Positions 24,807-32,949 of a stretch of DNA of 39,160 nucleotides are shown here, piece by piece. Numbering within the stretch: position 1 is the stretch's first letter; each line of letters starts with the position of its first letter. The notes beneath the pieces were generated by a model, which was given only the letters and a program-made list of their open reading frames with translations, did not search any database and was not told the DNA's origin. This stretch comes from JANFXS01 sp022791155. GTDB lineage: Bacteria > Bacillota > Clostridia > Lachnospirales > Anaerotignaceae. The translations under genes were made by a program, and so were the position numbers. The DNA lies in NCBI GenBank assembly GCA_949743895.1, contig CATJUX010000059.1, positions 1-39,160 on the forward strand, given 5' to 3'.

Positions 24807-24835
24807 ATGATAATATAAATCAAAAAAATATGCAA
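24807..24835 (-). promoter_or_regulatory. Predicted sigma-A promoter of ireB-ruvX-DUF1292
   Basis: On the minus strand, TTGCAT (24830-24835) and TATCAT (24807-24812), 17-nt spacer, about 52 nt before ireB. Confidence 0.55.
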
Positions 24836-24875
24836 CTCAAATTGAATTTTAATGACATAAACAAACACTCATATT

Positions 24876-26171
24876 TCAGTTAATTTCGCCAAAAGCCGTG
24901 CTTCCCTCATTTTTTTTGATTTTTACACTCAAAATGCGGTTTTTTATGTCTTCACAGCTTTTTGCCATGACTGTTATATAATTAGATGTGTGTCCCTCAT
25001 AAAACCCGTTTTCAGAACGACGCTCAAAAAGCGTTTCCATATCTTTTCCAACAAAATTTTCTATAAACTGTGATGACATGTGCTCACTCAAATCAATCAG
25101 CCGCGCACTTCTCTCGCTTTTGACATGGTTTGGAATTTGGTTTGGCATTTTTTCTGCTGGCGTTCCTTTTTTTGGCGAATATGGAAACACATGGATCTTC
25201 GAAAAGCCAATTTTTTCCGCAAAGCTATAGCTTTCTTGAAAATCTTCATCAGTCTCTCCTGGAAAACCAACAATTATGTCTGTTGTTATTGCGGCGTCGG
25301 GCCAATATTTTCTGATAATCTCCACTGATTTCATATATTTTTCAGGCGTATATTTTCTGTTCATTGCCAAAAGTGTTTTCCCACAGCCACTTTGCAACGA
25401 AAGATGAAAGTGATGGCAAAGCTTTTTGACACGGCTCATTTCTTCCATGAATTCTTCTGTGATTATGTTTGGCTCAACAGAGCTTGTGCGTATCCTTTCT
25501 ATGCCGTCAATCTCACCTGTTTTTTTTATAATTTGTGTAAGATTTGTTGTTTTAAGCTCTTTGCCATAGCTTGCCACATGTATTCCCGTCAGCACAATCT
25601 CCTTAAAGCCATTTTGGGCCAAAGCTCTCACTTCTTTCAGAACATCTTCCTCGGCGCGGCTTCGCACTGGCCCTCTTGCATATGGTATTATGCAATATGA
25701 ACAAAACTGGTTGCAGCCATCTTGAATTTTGATATATGCCCGCGTTCTTCCTTGAAGATCGTGAACTGAAAGTGGTTCAAAAACCCTTTCTTCCATTATG
25801 CCGCTCACAGCATCAACAATGCCATTTTCCGCTGAATATCTCTCAACCTCGTCAACAATTGAGGCGCGGTTTTTTGTTCCAAAAACGATGTTGACACCTT
25901 CAATTTTTTTAACTTCTTCAGCAGCAGTCTGCGCATAGCACCCCGCCGCAACAACAACGGCATTGGGGTTTTGCCTTTTCACGCGCCGTATGAGCTGGCG
26001 ACTTTTTTTGTCACCAAAATTCGTCACTGTGCATGTGTTTATAACATATACATCGGCCTTTTCATCAACAGATACAATCTTATAGCCTCTTTTGGCAAAA
26101 GCCTCGGCTATCGCCTCGCTTTCAAACTGATTCACCTTGCAGCCCAAAGCGAAACTTGCAACACTTTTCAT
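24876..26171 (-). CDS. mtaB: tRNA t6A37 methylthiotransferase MtaB
   Basis: 431 residues. The N-terminal UPF0004 domain supplies C11, C47 and C78 for one iron-sulfur cluster. The radical-SAM core supplies C153-x3-C157-x2-C160 in D-G-C-N-Q-F-C-S-Y-C-I-I-P for the other. L-G-C-K-V-N-Q-F-E-S-E marks the MtaB branch, as opposed to MiaB or RimO. A C-terminal TRAM domain is present. MtaB adds a methylthio group to t6A37 of ANN-decoding tRNAs. It lies 13 bp behind the unknown gene at 26185, so it is probably in the same transcript. Confidence 0.95.
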   Translation of the reverse strand: MKSVASFALGCKVNQFESEAIAEAFAKRGYKIVSVDEKADVYVINTCTVTNFGDKKSRQLIRRVKRQNPNAVVVAAGCYAQTAAEEVKKIEGVNIVFGTKNRASIVDEVERYSAENGIVDAVSGIMEERVFEPLSVHDLQGRTRAYIKIQDGCNQFCSYCIIPYARGPVRSRAEEDVLKEVRALAQNGFKEIVLTGIHVASYGKELKTTNLTQIIKKTGEIDGIERIRTSSVEPNIITEEFMEEMSRVKKLCHHFHLSLQSGCGKTLLAMNRKYTPEKYMKSVEIIRKYWPDAAITTDIIVGFPGETDEDFQESYSFAEKIGFSKIHVFPYSPKKGTPAEKMPNQIPNHVKSERSARLIDLSEHMSSQFIENFVGKDMETLFERRSENGFYEGHTSNYITVMAKSCEDIKNRILSVKIKKNEGSTAFGEIN

Positions 26172-26184
26172 ATTTCAAACCTCA

Positions 26185-26730
26185 TCAATTAATTTTTTGT
26201 ATCAACGCAAGAAATGTCAAGCCTGTGTCAACATCTTTTCCACTGAGCCACATCAAAATTGGGCGCATTCTGTTCCACTTATTTTTCTTGGCATCAACAG
26301 ATTCATATATCTGCTCAACTTCGTCTAATTTCTCTTCTATCTCCTTTTTTTCAGAAGCGCTCATTCCTTCTTTTTCATACAGAATCTTTCGTGCCTCCTG
26401 AAAACTTATGTTGAGCGTTTCACCCTGAACGCCTTCTTTCAAATAGTGTTCATACAGGCATTCTTCCCTAAAACCGCTGTTTTGATATATTTCAAGCCGT
26501 TTTATGACAAGCTGTATATTTTTCCGCAGTGATTCCGCCATTTTTGTTTTTTTGTCAAAAACGGATATAACATCCATTCCCGATTCAAACCCTTGTATCT
26601 TTCCACTATATTTGAAAAAGACAGTGTTAAAAGCCTTTTCCATAATTTCGCTGTCATAGGAGAATTTTGTGTAAACATCATTTAAGTAGACAATATCTTT
26701 TGCAATTTCATTATCTTCCTCATAGTTCAT
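26185..26730 (-). CDS. Unrecognised coiled-coil protein (181 aa)
   Basis: 181 residues from the ATG at 26728-26730, which has GGGAGG 7 nt upstream; an earlier in-frame start adds 11 unlikely residues. The protein is charged and probably helical. A stretch rich in E and K near residues 125-155 (S-A-S-E-K-K-E-I-E-E-K-L-D-E-V) looks like a coiled coil. There is no signal peptide and no membrane segment. It sits between the TRAP permease (34 bp upstream) and mtaB (13 bp downstream). No family was recognised. Confidence 0.7.
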   Translation of the reverse strand: MNYEEDNEIAKDIVYLNDVYTKFSYDSEIMEKAFNTVFFKYSGKIQGFESGMDVISVFDKKTKMAESLRKNIQLVIKRLEIYQNSGFREECLYEHYLKEGVQGETLNISFQEARKILYEKEGMSASEKKEIEEKLDEVEQIYESVDAKKNKWNRMRPILMWLSGKDVDTGLTFLALIQKIN

Positions 26731-26764
26731 GGCCACACCTCCCGACACACTGCCACAACACAAA

Positions 26765-28747
26765 TCAAGCTGCCTTTTTTATGACAAGGCGCTGCTTGAT
26801 AAACACAACAACAATGAGTGCAATTCCAATCACATCTGTCATCACTCCCGGAATTATGAGCGTTATGCCGCCAGCAACACAAAGAATGCGTTCATAGAAT
26901 TTCAAATGGTCATTCATATAACCTTCCATTCCTGTTGAAATTCCAAGCATTCCTATGAACGCTGTTATGAGTATCACAACAGCCTGAACAGGGGAACCGT
27001 CAACCAAAAGCAAATCCGGGCTGAAAGCGAACACATATGGAATTATAAATGCTGTTATGGCAATCCTTGTTGCCGTGAGTCCTGTCTTAAAAGGATTGCT
27101 GTGGGCAATGGCGCTTCCGGCATATGCCGCCAATGCCACAGGCGGCGTTATATCAGCCACAATGCCAAAATAGAAAACAAACATATGCGCCGCAAGCATA
27201 GGCACACCAAGCTTGATTACAATTGGGGCTGTTATTGTCGCCATTATGACATAGTTTGCCGTTGTTGGAACTCCCATGCCAAGTATTATGCAGGCAATCA
27301 TTGTGAAGAAAAGGGCTATGATTGTTATGCCGCCCGAAAGCGTCAAAAGTCCGCTTGCAAGCTTCAGGCCAAGTCCCGTAAGCGTGACAACGCCAACTAT
27401 TATGCCGGCAATTGAACATGCAACGGCAACACCAATTGTGTTTCTTGCGCCATTTTCAAGCGCTTCAAAAAACGTCTTGAAGCTCATTCTTGTGTCTTTT
27501 CTGAACATGCTGACAAAAATGGAAGTGATTATGGCATACACAGCGCTCATTGACGAAGTGAAACCGTTCATCATGCAATATACAAGCACAACAAGAGGCA
27601 AAAGGAGATAGCCCCTTGAGAACATAAGTGAGAAAAAGCCTGGTATATCCTCTTTGTTGAGCCCACGAAGGCCCAATTTTTTTGCCTCAAAGTGAACCAT
27701 GAGGAATATCCCTGTGAAATATAAGGCGGCCGGAAGCACAGCTGCTATGACAATTTTTGAATATGGAACGCCTGTCATTTCGGCCATCAAAAAGGCTGCT
27801 GCGCCCATGATAGGAGGCATTATCTGTCCGCCTGTAGAGGCAGCCGCCTCAACAGCTGCTGCAAACTCAGGGGGATAGCCCGTTTTTTTCATCATGGGTA
27901 TTGTGAAGCTTCCGCTTCCAACTGTGTTGGCAACAGAACTCCCGCTTATCATTCCTTGAAGCGCACTGGCGATTACAGCAACTTTTGCCGGGCCGCCTGT
28001 TGCCGCACCAGCTATGGAGTTGGCTATCTCAATGAAAAACCTTCCAACACCTGTCTTGTCAAGAAACGCCCCAAAAAGTATAAACAGAACAATAAACGTT
28101 GAACACACACCCAACGGCGTTCCTATGACGCCTTCTGTTGTATAGTATAAATGTGAAACAATCCTTTTGAGTGAGAAATCGGCAAAAAATGCATATATTA
28201 TGAAACATGTAACAACAACAAGAATTGGTATGCCAACAACACGGCGGCATATCTCCATGAGTATGAGTATGCCTACAATACCTATTATTATATCAGTTTG
28301 AGTGCTTCTTCCAGCTCTTGCAACAATCTCTTTGAAAAAAACAACATAATAGAAGAAACACCCTGCCCCAACAATTCCAAGAACAAAGTCATACCATGGA
28401 ACATAGTTTTCCCTTTTTGCCATTGTTTTCTTCGCCGGATAAAGCATATATGCCATAAAAACAACAATGCCTATGAAAGAAGCCCTTCGCACCTGTTCAG
28501 GAAGTGAGCTGAAAACATTCATCCAGAGTGCAAAAGCCGAAAATGCCACAAGCATATATTTAACAATATATTGGGGTATTCCAGAAAAGTGTCTTGTGTT
28601 GCTTTCCCGATCAAATTCCGCCAAAACTTCTTTCATTCTTTCTTCATCTTCATGAATGATGTTGTCTGTTGCGTCGGCACTTTTTTCAAATTTATCCTTT
28701 TGGCTTTTAACTTTATCCTTCAAGTCTTTTTTATCTTTTTCCGGCAT
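26765..28747 (-). CDS. TRAP transporter permease, fused DctQ-DctM type (TAXI system)
   Basis: 660 residues with a charged, soluble N-terminus (about 60 residues) and some 15-18 membrane segments. This is the 4TM/12TM fused form that pairs with TAXI-type receptors. DctM-like motifs include G-K-T-G-V-G-R-F with G-P-A-K-V-A-V-I-A-S, G-S-G-S-F-T-I-P-M-M-K, G-Q-I-M-P-P-I-M-G-A-A-A-F, and M-G-V-P-T-T-A-N-Y-V near the C-terminal half. It imports an organic substrate with a Na or H gradient; the substrate is unknown, although TAXI systems are often linked to glutamate-like or dicarboxylate ligands. AGGAGG lies 7 nt before the ATG. Its receptor and DUF1850 partner lie upstream across an 866-bp spacer with repeats. 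Confidence 0.93.
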   Translation of the reverse strand: MPEKDKKDLKDKVKSQKDKFEKSADATDNIIHEDEERMKEVLAEFDRESNTRHFSGIPQYIVKYMLVAFSAFALWMNVFSSLPEQVRRASFIGIVVFMAYMLYPAKKTMAKRENYVPWYDFVLGIVGAGCFFYYVVFFKEIVARAGRSTQTDIIIGIVGILILMEICRRVVGIPILVVVTCFIIYAFFADFSLKRIVSHLYYTTEGVIGTPLGVCSTFIVLFILFGAFLDKTGVGRFFIEIANSIAGAATGGPAKVAVIASALQGMISGSSVANTVGSGSFTIPMMKKTGYPPEFAAAVEAAASTGGQIMPPIMGAAAFLMAEMTGVPYSKIVIAAVLPAALYFTGIFLMVHFEAKKLGLRGLNKEDIPGFFSLMFSRGYLLLPLVVLVYCMMNGFTSSMSAVYAIITSIFVSMFRKDTRMSFKTFFEALENGARNTIGVAVACSIAGIIVGVVTLTGLGLKLASGLLTLSGGITIIALFFTMIACIILGMGVPTTANYVIMATITAPIVIKLGVPMLAAHMFVFYFGIVADITPPVALAAYAGSAIAHSNPFKTGLTATRIAITAFIIPYVFAFSPDLLLVDGSPVQAVVILITAFIGMLGISTGMEGYMNDHLKFYERILCVAGGITLIIPGVMTDVIGIALIVVVFIKQRLVIKKAA

Positions 28748-28780
28748 ACCTCAACCTCCTATTTTATTATTTTATCCACA

Positions 28781-28906
28781 AAGCAGTGCGCGAATCCAAA
28801 AAACCAGCGGACTTTGAGCTTGCTCAAAAGGCAGATGTTTTTGGGTTCGCATACGGCAACAGCCTTAAGCGAAAAACCACAACGTGGTTTTGAGCTTGCA
28901 CTGCTT
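28781..28906. repeat. 126-bp element with 9-bp terminal inverted repeats
   Basis: AAGCAGTGC (28781-28789) and its exact complement GCACTGCTT (28898-28906) enclose repeat copy 1 and a hairpin AAAACCAC-AAC-GTGGTTTT (28874-28892). It is MITE-like in size and structure. No clear target-site duplication was found, and no transposase lies nearby. Confidence 0.55.
28786..28857. repeat. Palindromic repeat, copy 1
   Basis: 72 bp, nearly identical to 28932-29004. It starts GTGCGCGAATCC and ends GGGTTCGCATACGGC, so its ends pair. Inside is the palindrome TTTGAGC-TT-GCTCAAA. Copy spacing is 146 bp. Confidence 0.85.
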
Positions 28907-28931
28907 CCTCTTTTCACATGTCATATTTGCG

Positions 28932-29004
28932 GTGCGCGAATCCAAAAAACAGCGGATTTTGAGCTTGCTCAAAAGGCAGATGTTTTTTGAGGTTCGCATA
29001 CGGC
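28932..29004. repeat. Palindromic repeat, copy 2
   Basis: 73 bp, matching 28786-28857 with only a few changes and 1-nt indels in A or T runs. The inner palindrome is TTTTGAGC-TT-GCTCAAAA, and the ends GCGAATCC and GGTTCGC pair. Confidence 0.85.
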
Positions 29005-29613
29005 GCAGTTGCCAAGTCATATATGTTTGTCATCACAGCCTCTATAAAAATAGAATATCAGCCTATATTAAATTCTTTGATAAAACTCTTCATGCCATTT
29101 ATACACAGACAAATTCATCAGTTTGAGCATCAGTCAGAATGAATGGACAAACAAGGCTTCTAAGAACTATTCCAGCTTTTATTTGATAAAGCGTCACAAA
29201 AATGTGCCTATTCAAAGAAAGAACATTAAAAAATGAATATGAATATCATGGTGAAACCAAGCCGAGAATGGCATTTGCAGTCAACATTACACTCCAATAC
29301 ATGCTGAACGAAACTCTCCACACTTTCAAACACTCTCACTTCCTCGCAGCGCCAATTCATAACTTTGATATGTGTGAACCGCGTGAGAGCCGCGGCGGCG
29401 AAGCCGTTTCCCGAAGGGAAATTCGAGAGCTTGCTGTGTGAACCGCGTGAGAGCCCCGGCGGCAAAATGAAGCTCAGCGCAGCGTTCCACTCCTCAGCAA
29501 AATTCATGAGCTTGAAAAATTTGCAGAAAATAAGAACAGAAAAATTTCGCCATTTAGATTTGTGTTCCTGCCAAACGAAAATGCCAACAAAACATGATGT
29601 TACAAAACACAGT
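29005..29613. other. Gene-free spacer inside the TAXI-TRAP locus
   Basis: About 600 bp between the palindromic repeats and the DUF1850 stop codon. It holds the GC-rich tandem repeat at 29371-29463 and no gene with a ribosome binding site. The two small frames here run through repeat sequence. Confidence 0.6.
29371..29463. repeat. GC-rich tandem repeat, period 64 bp
   Basis: A 29-bp unit beginning TGTGTGAACCGCGTGAGAGC occurs at 29371-29399 and 29435-29463 with one mismatch. Between the copies are two adjacent hairpins with GAA loops: CGGC-GAA-GCCG (29396-29406) and TTTCCC-GAA-GGGAAA (29407-29421). The GC content is far above that of the surroundings. Confidence 0.85.
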
Positions 29614-30102
29614 TCAAAGAAACAAGCATGATATGAAGCTTTTCTTCAAAACCTTAAATCTAACAGTGCTGTTTTTTCCACACAGCTCTCCAAGGCTTGT
29701 TTCGCTTCCATCTATCACCAAAATATGATCGCTCACTGTCGCCACGATATATGAAAGGTTTTCCATTTTGCGATTAATGTTGGAAATGAGCATTTTTCCA
29801 TCACTTGTGTATGAAAGCGTCTGTCCTTGTTCAATTTCTGTTGCAACTCCTGCGCCAAAAGCACTGTATAGGCATGTGTCAAGATATATGCTGCCATTTC
29901 TGATGCTATATCCTTCCTCAACAGCACTTTTGTTGACAGAATGAATGAACGAGACAGAAAATGTTTCGCCCTCTCCCAATTCATATTGCGAATATATAAA
30001 GCCGCTTTCGCCTTCAAGGCTGAGCACCGTTTTCCCAGGCCAAAACAGCGCCAAAATAAGCATAGCCGCAATGGAAGCAAAGGCCACTGCGGCTTTATTC
30101 AC
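29614..30102 (-). CDS. DUF1850 protein of the TAXI-TRAP locus
   Basis: 162 residues with an N-terminal signal anchor (about residues 5-21). The DUF1850 pattern is seen in F-S-V-S-F-I-H-S-V-N-K-S-A-V-E-E-G-Y and the aromatic/glycine-rich block following it (F-G-A-G-V). DUF1850 proteins are steady companions of TAXI-type TRAP receptors and fused permeases; their role is unknown. The start is GTG at 30100-30102, with a poor ribosome binding site (A-rich, then GCCG), so translation may depend on the receptor gene 29 bp upstream. Confidence 0.85.
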   Translation of the reverse strand: MNKAAVAFASIAAMLILALFWPGKTVLSLEGESGFIYSQYELGEGETFSVSFIHSVNKSAVEEGYSIRNGSIYLDTCLYSAFGAGVATEIEQGQTLSYTSDGKMLISNINRKMENLSYIVATVSDHILVIDGSETSLGELCGKNSTVRFKVLKKSFISCLFL

Positions 30103-30131
30103 CGGCTTTTTTTTATTGTTGTCTGAAATTA

Positions 30132-31115
30132 TTATTTAAGAGCTCCAACTTCCTTAAAATATTTTTCAGCACCTGGGTGGAAAGGAACCGAAACGCCTTC
30201 CACAGCATATGCTGTATCAATTTCCGCACCTTTGACATGTCCGGCTTCTATATCGGCTTTTCCTTCAAAAATGGCCTTTGTCATGTTATAAACAGTGTCT
30301 TCAGAAAGATCTGGGTTGACAATGAATGTTGCTTTAACAGCAACTGTTTTAATGTCCTCGTCAGTGCCATAGCTGTCTTTTGGAATGTCAAAAGCTGTGT
30401 AGAATGGATATTCTTTAATGAGCGCGTCAGCCTCGGCGCCGTCAACATTGAGAATTTTGATTTCATTTGTGCTTGAAAGCTCCATAACAGCCGTTGTCGG
30501 AGCGCCTGCTGTGCAGAAGAACGCGTCTATTTTGTTGTCTTTCATGGCGTTTGCTGAATCGCCAAATGAAAGGTTTTGAACTTGAATGTCATCAAATGTA
30601 ATTCCATATGCCGCAAGTATTTGTTTGGCATTAAATTCAACGCCACTTCCGGCATCTCCAACAGAAACTCTTTTGCCCTTGAGATCGGCAACGGTTTCAA
30701 TTCCAGCTGACGGATTTGCAACAACCTGACAAACCTCTGCATACATAGCCGCCATGGCTCTGAAATTGTCTGTCTTTTCGCCGTCAAAAAGGTCTGTTCC
30801 GTTATAAGCATAGTCCATAACATCGTTTTGAACAATTGCCACATCAACTTCACCATCGGCAACAAGCCCTATGTTCGCTTTTGATGCGCCTGTTGACTGA
30901 ACGTCAAAACTGATTCCAGCCGCTTCTCCCACAACTTGTGCAACAACACCGCCAAAAGCATAATATGTTCCGCTTGTTCCTCCTGTAGCCATTTTGATGT
31001 TGCTAGAAGAATTTGAGGAGCCAGAGTCTCCCTTTGAAGAATCAGATGTGCAACCCGAAAAAACTGTCATAGCCGCAACCATAACTGCTGCTGCCACAGC
31101 CAATTTCTTTTTCAT
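30132..31115 (-). CDS. TAXI-family TRAP transporter solute-binding lipoprotein
   Basis: 327 residues from the ATG at 31113-31115 (GGAGGAATATTTT spacing). A lipoprotein signal ends in V-F-S-G-C at Cys22, so the protein is anchored outside the membrane. After a Ser/Gly-rich linker comes the TAXI sequence: M-A-T-G-G-T-S-G-T-Y-Y-A-F-G-G, S-T-G-A-S-K-A-N-I, V-A-I-V-Q-N-D-V, and L-K-G-K-R-V-S-V-G-D-A-G-S-G-V-E-F-N-A. The receptor captures the substrate for the fused permease at 26765-28747. It is the first gene of the operon, with a good promoter 63 nt upstream. A longer in-frame start at 31154 would add 13 residues and has no RBS. Confidence 0.95.
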   Translation of the reverse strand: MKKKLAVAAAVMVAAMTVFSGCTSDSSKGDSGSSNSSSNIKMATGGTSGTYYAFGGVVAQVVGEAAGISFDVQSTGASKANIGLVADGEVDVAIVQNDVMDYAYNGTDLFDGEKTDNFRAMAAMYAEVCQVVANPSAGIETVADLKGKRVSVGDAGSGVEFNAKQILAAYGITFDDIQVQNLSFGDSANAMKDNKIDAFFCTAGAPTTAVMELSSTNEIKILNVDGAEADALIKEYPFYTAFDIPKDSYGTDEDIKTVAVKATFIVNPDLSEDTVYNMTKAIFEGKADIEAGHVKGAEIDTAYAVEGVSVPFHPGAEKYFKEVGALK

Positions 31116-31177
31116 AAAATATTCCTCCCAAAAAATGATATTCTGCATTGCCAAATAATTACAGCAAGTATTTTCTG

Positions 31178-31206
31178 ATTATACTTTATTTTTGCTGATT
31201 TTTCAA
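31178..31206 (-). promoter_or_regulatory. Predicted sigma-A promoter of the TAXI-TRAP operon
   Basis: On the minus strand, TTGAAA (31201-31206) and a perfect TATAAT (31178-31183) with a 17-nt spacer. The remaining interval 31207-31574 holds only the small hairpin at 31513-31533 and no gene. Confidence 0.7.
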
Positions 31207-31512
31207 GTATTATATGCCAAAACAGCATTTTTTTATTAATAAAACCAATATTTTGGATTAAATTTGCATCATATTAAATCATATTGTCTTCAGTTAAAAT
31301 GCATAATGAACGTTCCTGAGGCAAAAAACTTTTTCATTCTTTGAGAGCAAAAATTCCAAAATTCAGTTCAAACAATCTTTGATAAACACACAAAATTCTT
31401 TGTATAGAAAACAAATTCAATGCAAAATTTTCTTTTCAGCCATGCATAGCTTCACAAAAATATTTTTGGCCAAACATAATTCCGCCAACGCCACTTTTAT
31501 AAAATTTAGCAC

Positions 31513-31533
31513 AAATCAATTCAAAATTGATTT
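31513..31533 (-). terminator. Possible terminator of the cobalamin operon
   Basis: AAATCAATT-CAA-AATTGATTT is a perfect 9-bp stem with a 3-nt loop, 42 bp after the last gene. The stem is AT-rich and the T run behind it is interrupted, so the call is weak. Confidence 0.4.
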
Positions 31534-31574
31534 ATTTCATAATAAAATATAACAGATAGCTGCGCGCTTTATAT

Positions 31575-31784
31575 TCATTCATTTTCAAGCACTGTTTCGG
31601 CAAAATCTTTGAATGAATAGCCCTTTGGCTTGCCATCTTTTTTGACAATTTTGAAAAAACAGCTTGGAATCTCGTTGAGCTTCAAGCACTTTTCAACGCA
31701 AAAACTGCAACCCTTGTCATGATTTGCCGGATTAAATTTACATTTCAAATCTGTGCATGTGCAAAAACTACTGATATTTTCCAT
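31575..31784 (-). CDS. Small Cys-rich protein at the end of the cob operon (DUF6485-like)
   Basis: 69 residues from the ATG at 31782-31784, which has GAGGAG 9 nt upstream. Seven cysteines are arranged as C-T-C-T-D-L-K-C, C-S-F-C-V-E-K-C and P-S-C-F-F, a likely zinc or iron-sulfur knuckle protein. The pattern reminds me of a small Clostridia family of unknown function (DUF6485), but I cannot confirm this. It follows cbiC by 28 bp in the same direction. A metal-handling role linked to cobalt would be speculation. Confidence 0.7.
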   Translation of the reverse strand: MENISSFCTCTDLKCKFNPANHDKGCSFCVEKCLKLNEIPSCFFKIVKKDGKPKGYSFKDFAETVLENE

Positions 31785-31812
31785 TTCCCACATCTCCTCA
31801 AAAATTATATAA

Positions 31813-32448
31813 TTAACATTGCCTCTCCATTGCCATATATAAAAGGGAATTGACAGCAGCGGCGGCAACGGCGCTTCCTCCCTTTCTGCCTTCAGCCACA
31901 ATGAATGGAACGTCAAGCTCCATTATAAGCCTTTTGCTTTCAACAACATTCACAAAACCAACCGGCATTCCAATCACAAGCGCCGGCTTCACTTTTTTGC
32001 ATTTAATCAGTTCACAAAGTCTTATGAGCGCTGTTGGGGCATTGCCTATGGCATAAATTTTTTCTCCACAAACCTCAAGCGACTTGTCCATTGAAACAAG
32101 CGCCCTTGTGGTTTTGTTTTTTGCGGCTTTTTCAGCAACATCGCTGTCGGCCATAAAGCAGAAAATTTCACAGCCAAAAGCTCCCGCGGCTTTTTTGTTG
32201 ATCCCCGCCTTTGCCATGTTGGTGTCAGTTATTATCGAACAGCCCGATTTTATTGCGTCAATTCCATTTTCAATTGCTTTGTCAGAAAATTTCAGGCTTT
32301 TTTCATATGAAAAGTCCGCTGTGGCATGTATGATCCTTTTCACAACAGGCTTTTTTTCATCATCTATGGCTTCTGTCATTTCACTTTCAATCATTTCAAA
32401 GCTTTTTCTTTCAATGTCCTCCGGCGGCAAAAGCTCAATATGTTTCAA
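31813..32448 (-). CDS. cbiC: Precorrin-8X / cobalt-precorrin-8 methylmutase
   Basis: 211 residues from a TTG at 32446-32448. CbiC moves the C-11 methyl group to C-12, forming cobyrinic acid. Visible are I-E-R-K-S-F-E-M-I, the catalytic histidine in R-I-I-H-A-T-A-D, and G-C-S-I-I-T-D-T-N-M. Further on are I-G-N-A-P-T-A-L and V-I-G-M-P-V-G-F-V-N-V-V-E-S-K. Homologues begin x-K-H/Y-I-E-x-x-P-E-x-I-E, matching the TTG start, which overlaps the cobO stop as TTGA; the SD is GGGGTGGAG. An upstream ATG at 32472 is possible but would sit before that SD. The earlier corrin-ring enzymes are not in this window. Confidence 0.93.
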   Translation of the reverse strand: MKHIELLPPEDIERKSFEMIESEMTEAIDDEKKPVVKRIIHATADFSYEKSLKFSDKAIENGIDAIKSGCSIITDTNMAKAGINKKAAGAFGCEIFCFMADSDVAEKAAKNKTTRALVSMDKSLEVCGEKIYAIGNAPTALIRLCELIKCKKVKPALVIGMPVGFVNVVESKRLIMELDVPFIVAEGRKGGSAVAAAAVNSLLYMAMERQC

Positions 32449-32948
32449 AACTCCACCCCTTTTCTCGCGCATATGCCTCTGTCATATGGATGTTTTATTT
32501 TTTTAATTTCTGATATATAGTCTGCCTTTTCAAGCATAAATTCTTTTGGGTTCCTTCCTGTGAGGACAATTTCAAAATGCTTCATGTCCAATATATTTTT
32601 CAGCTTTTCTTCCTCAACAAGTCCATAATTTATGGCGTGGGTAATTTCATCAAGTATCAAAAAGCCGCCTTCCTCAGCCGCTTTGGCACTTTTTTCCAAA
32701 ATTCCGCCAAAAACTTGCCTCGCCTCCTCCAAGCTGTCACTGCTCATATTTTTGAAAAACCCAAAATCCTTTTCAGAACACAAAACAGTTATGTTGCCAA
32801 AATTTTTGAGCCCTTCAATTTCTCCTGAGCTTCCACTTTTCATGAACTGAGCAAACACAACACTTTTCCCGTTTCCAGCCGCTCTCACGGCCATTCCCAC
32901 AGCCGTCGATGTTTTTCCTTTTCCGTCACCGAAATATATATGTATCAA
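32445..32948 (-). CDS. cobO: Cob(I)yrinic acid a,c-diamide adenosyltransferase
   Basis: 167 residues. The P-loop is G-D-G-K-G-K-T-S-T-A, followed by A-V-R-A-A-G-N-G-K and F-A-Q-F-M-K, the BtuR/CobA (CobO) type. The second half carries L-I-L-D-E-I-T-H-A-I-N-Y-G and L-T-G-R-N-P. It transfers the adenosyl group of ATP to cobalt. The start is TTG at 32946-32948 (family N-terminus M-I-H-I-Y-x-G-D-G-K-G-K-T), with GGAGAG 8 nt upstream inside the cobQ end; there is a 1-bp gap to the cobQ stop. A longer in-frame ATG at 32978 would add 10 unconserved residues. Confidence 0.93.
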   Translation of the reverse strand: MIHIYFGDGKGKTSTAVGMAVRAAGNGKSVVFAQFMKSGSSGEIEGLKNFGNITVLCSEKDFGFFKNMSSDSLEEARQVFGGILEKSAKAAEEGGFLILDEITHAINYGLVEEEKLKNILDMKHFEIVLTGRNPKEFMLEKADYISEIKKIKHPYDRGICARKGVEF

Positions 32949-32949
32949 C

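Noticed and set aside
29202..29507. Two overlapping small frames on opposite strands
   Set aside because: Both run through the GC-rich repeat. Neither has an RBS or a recognised domain.
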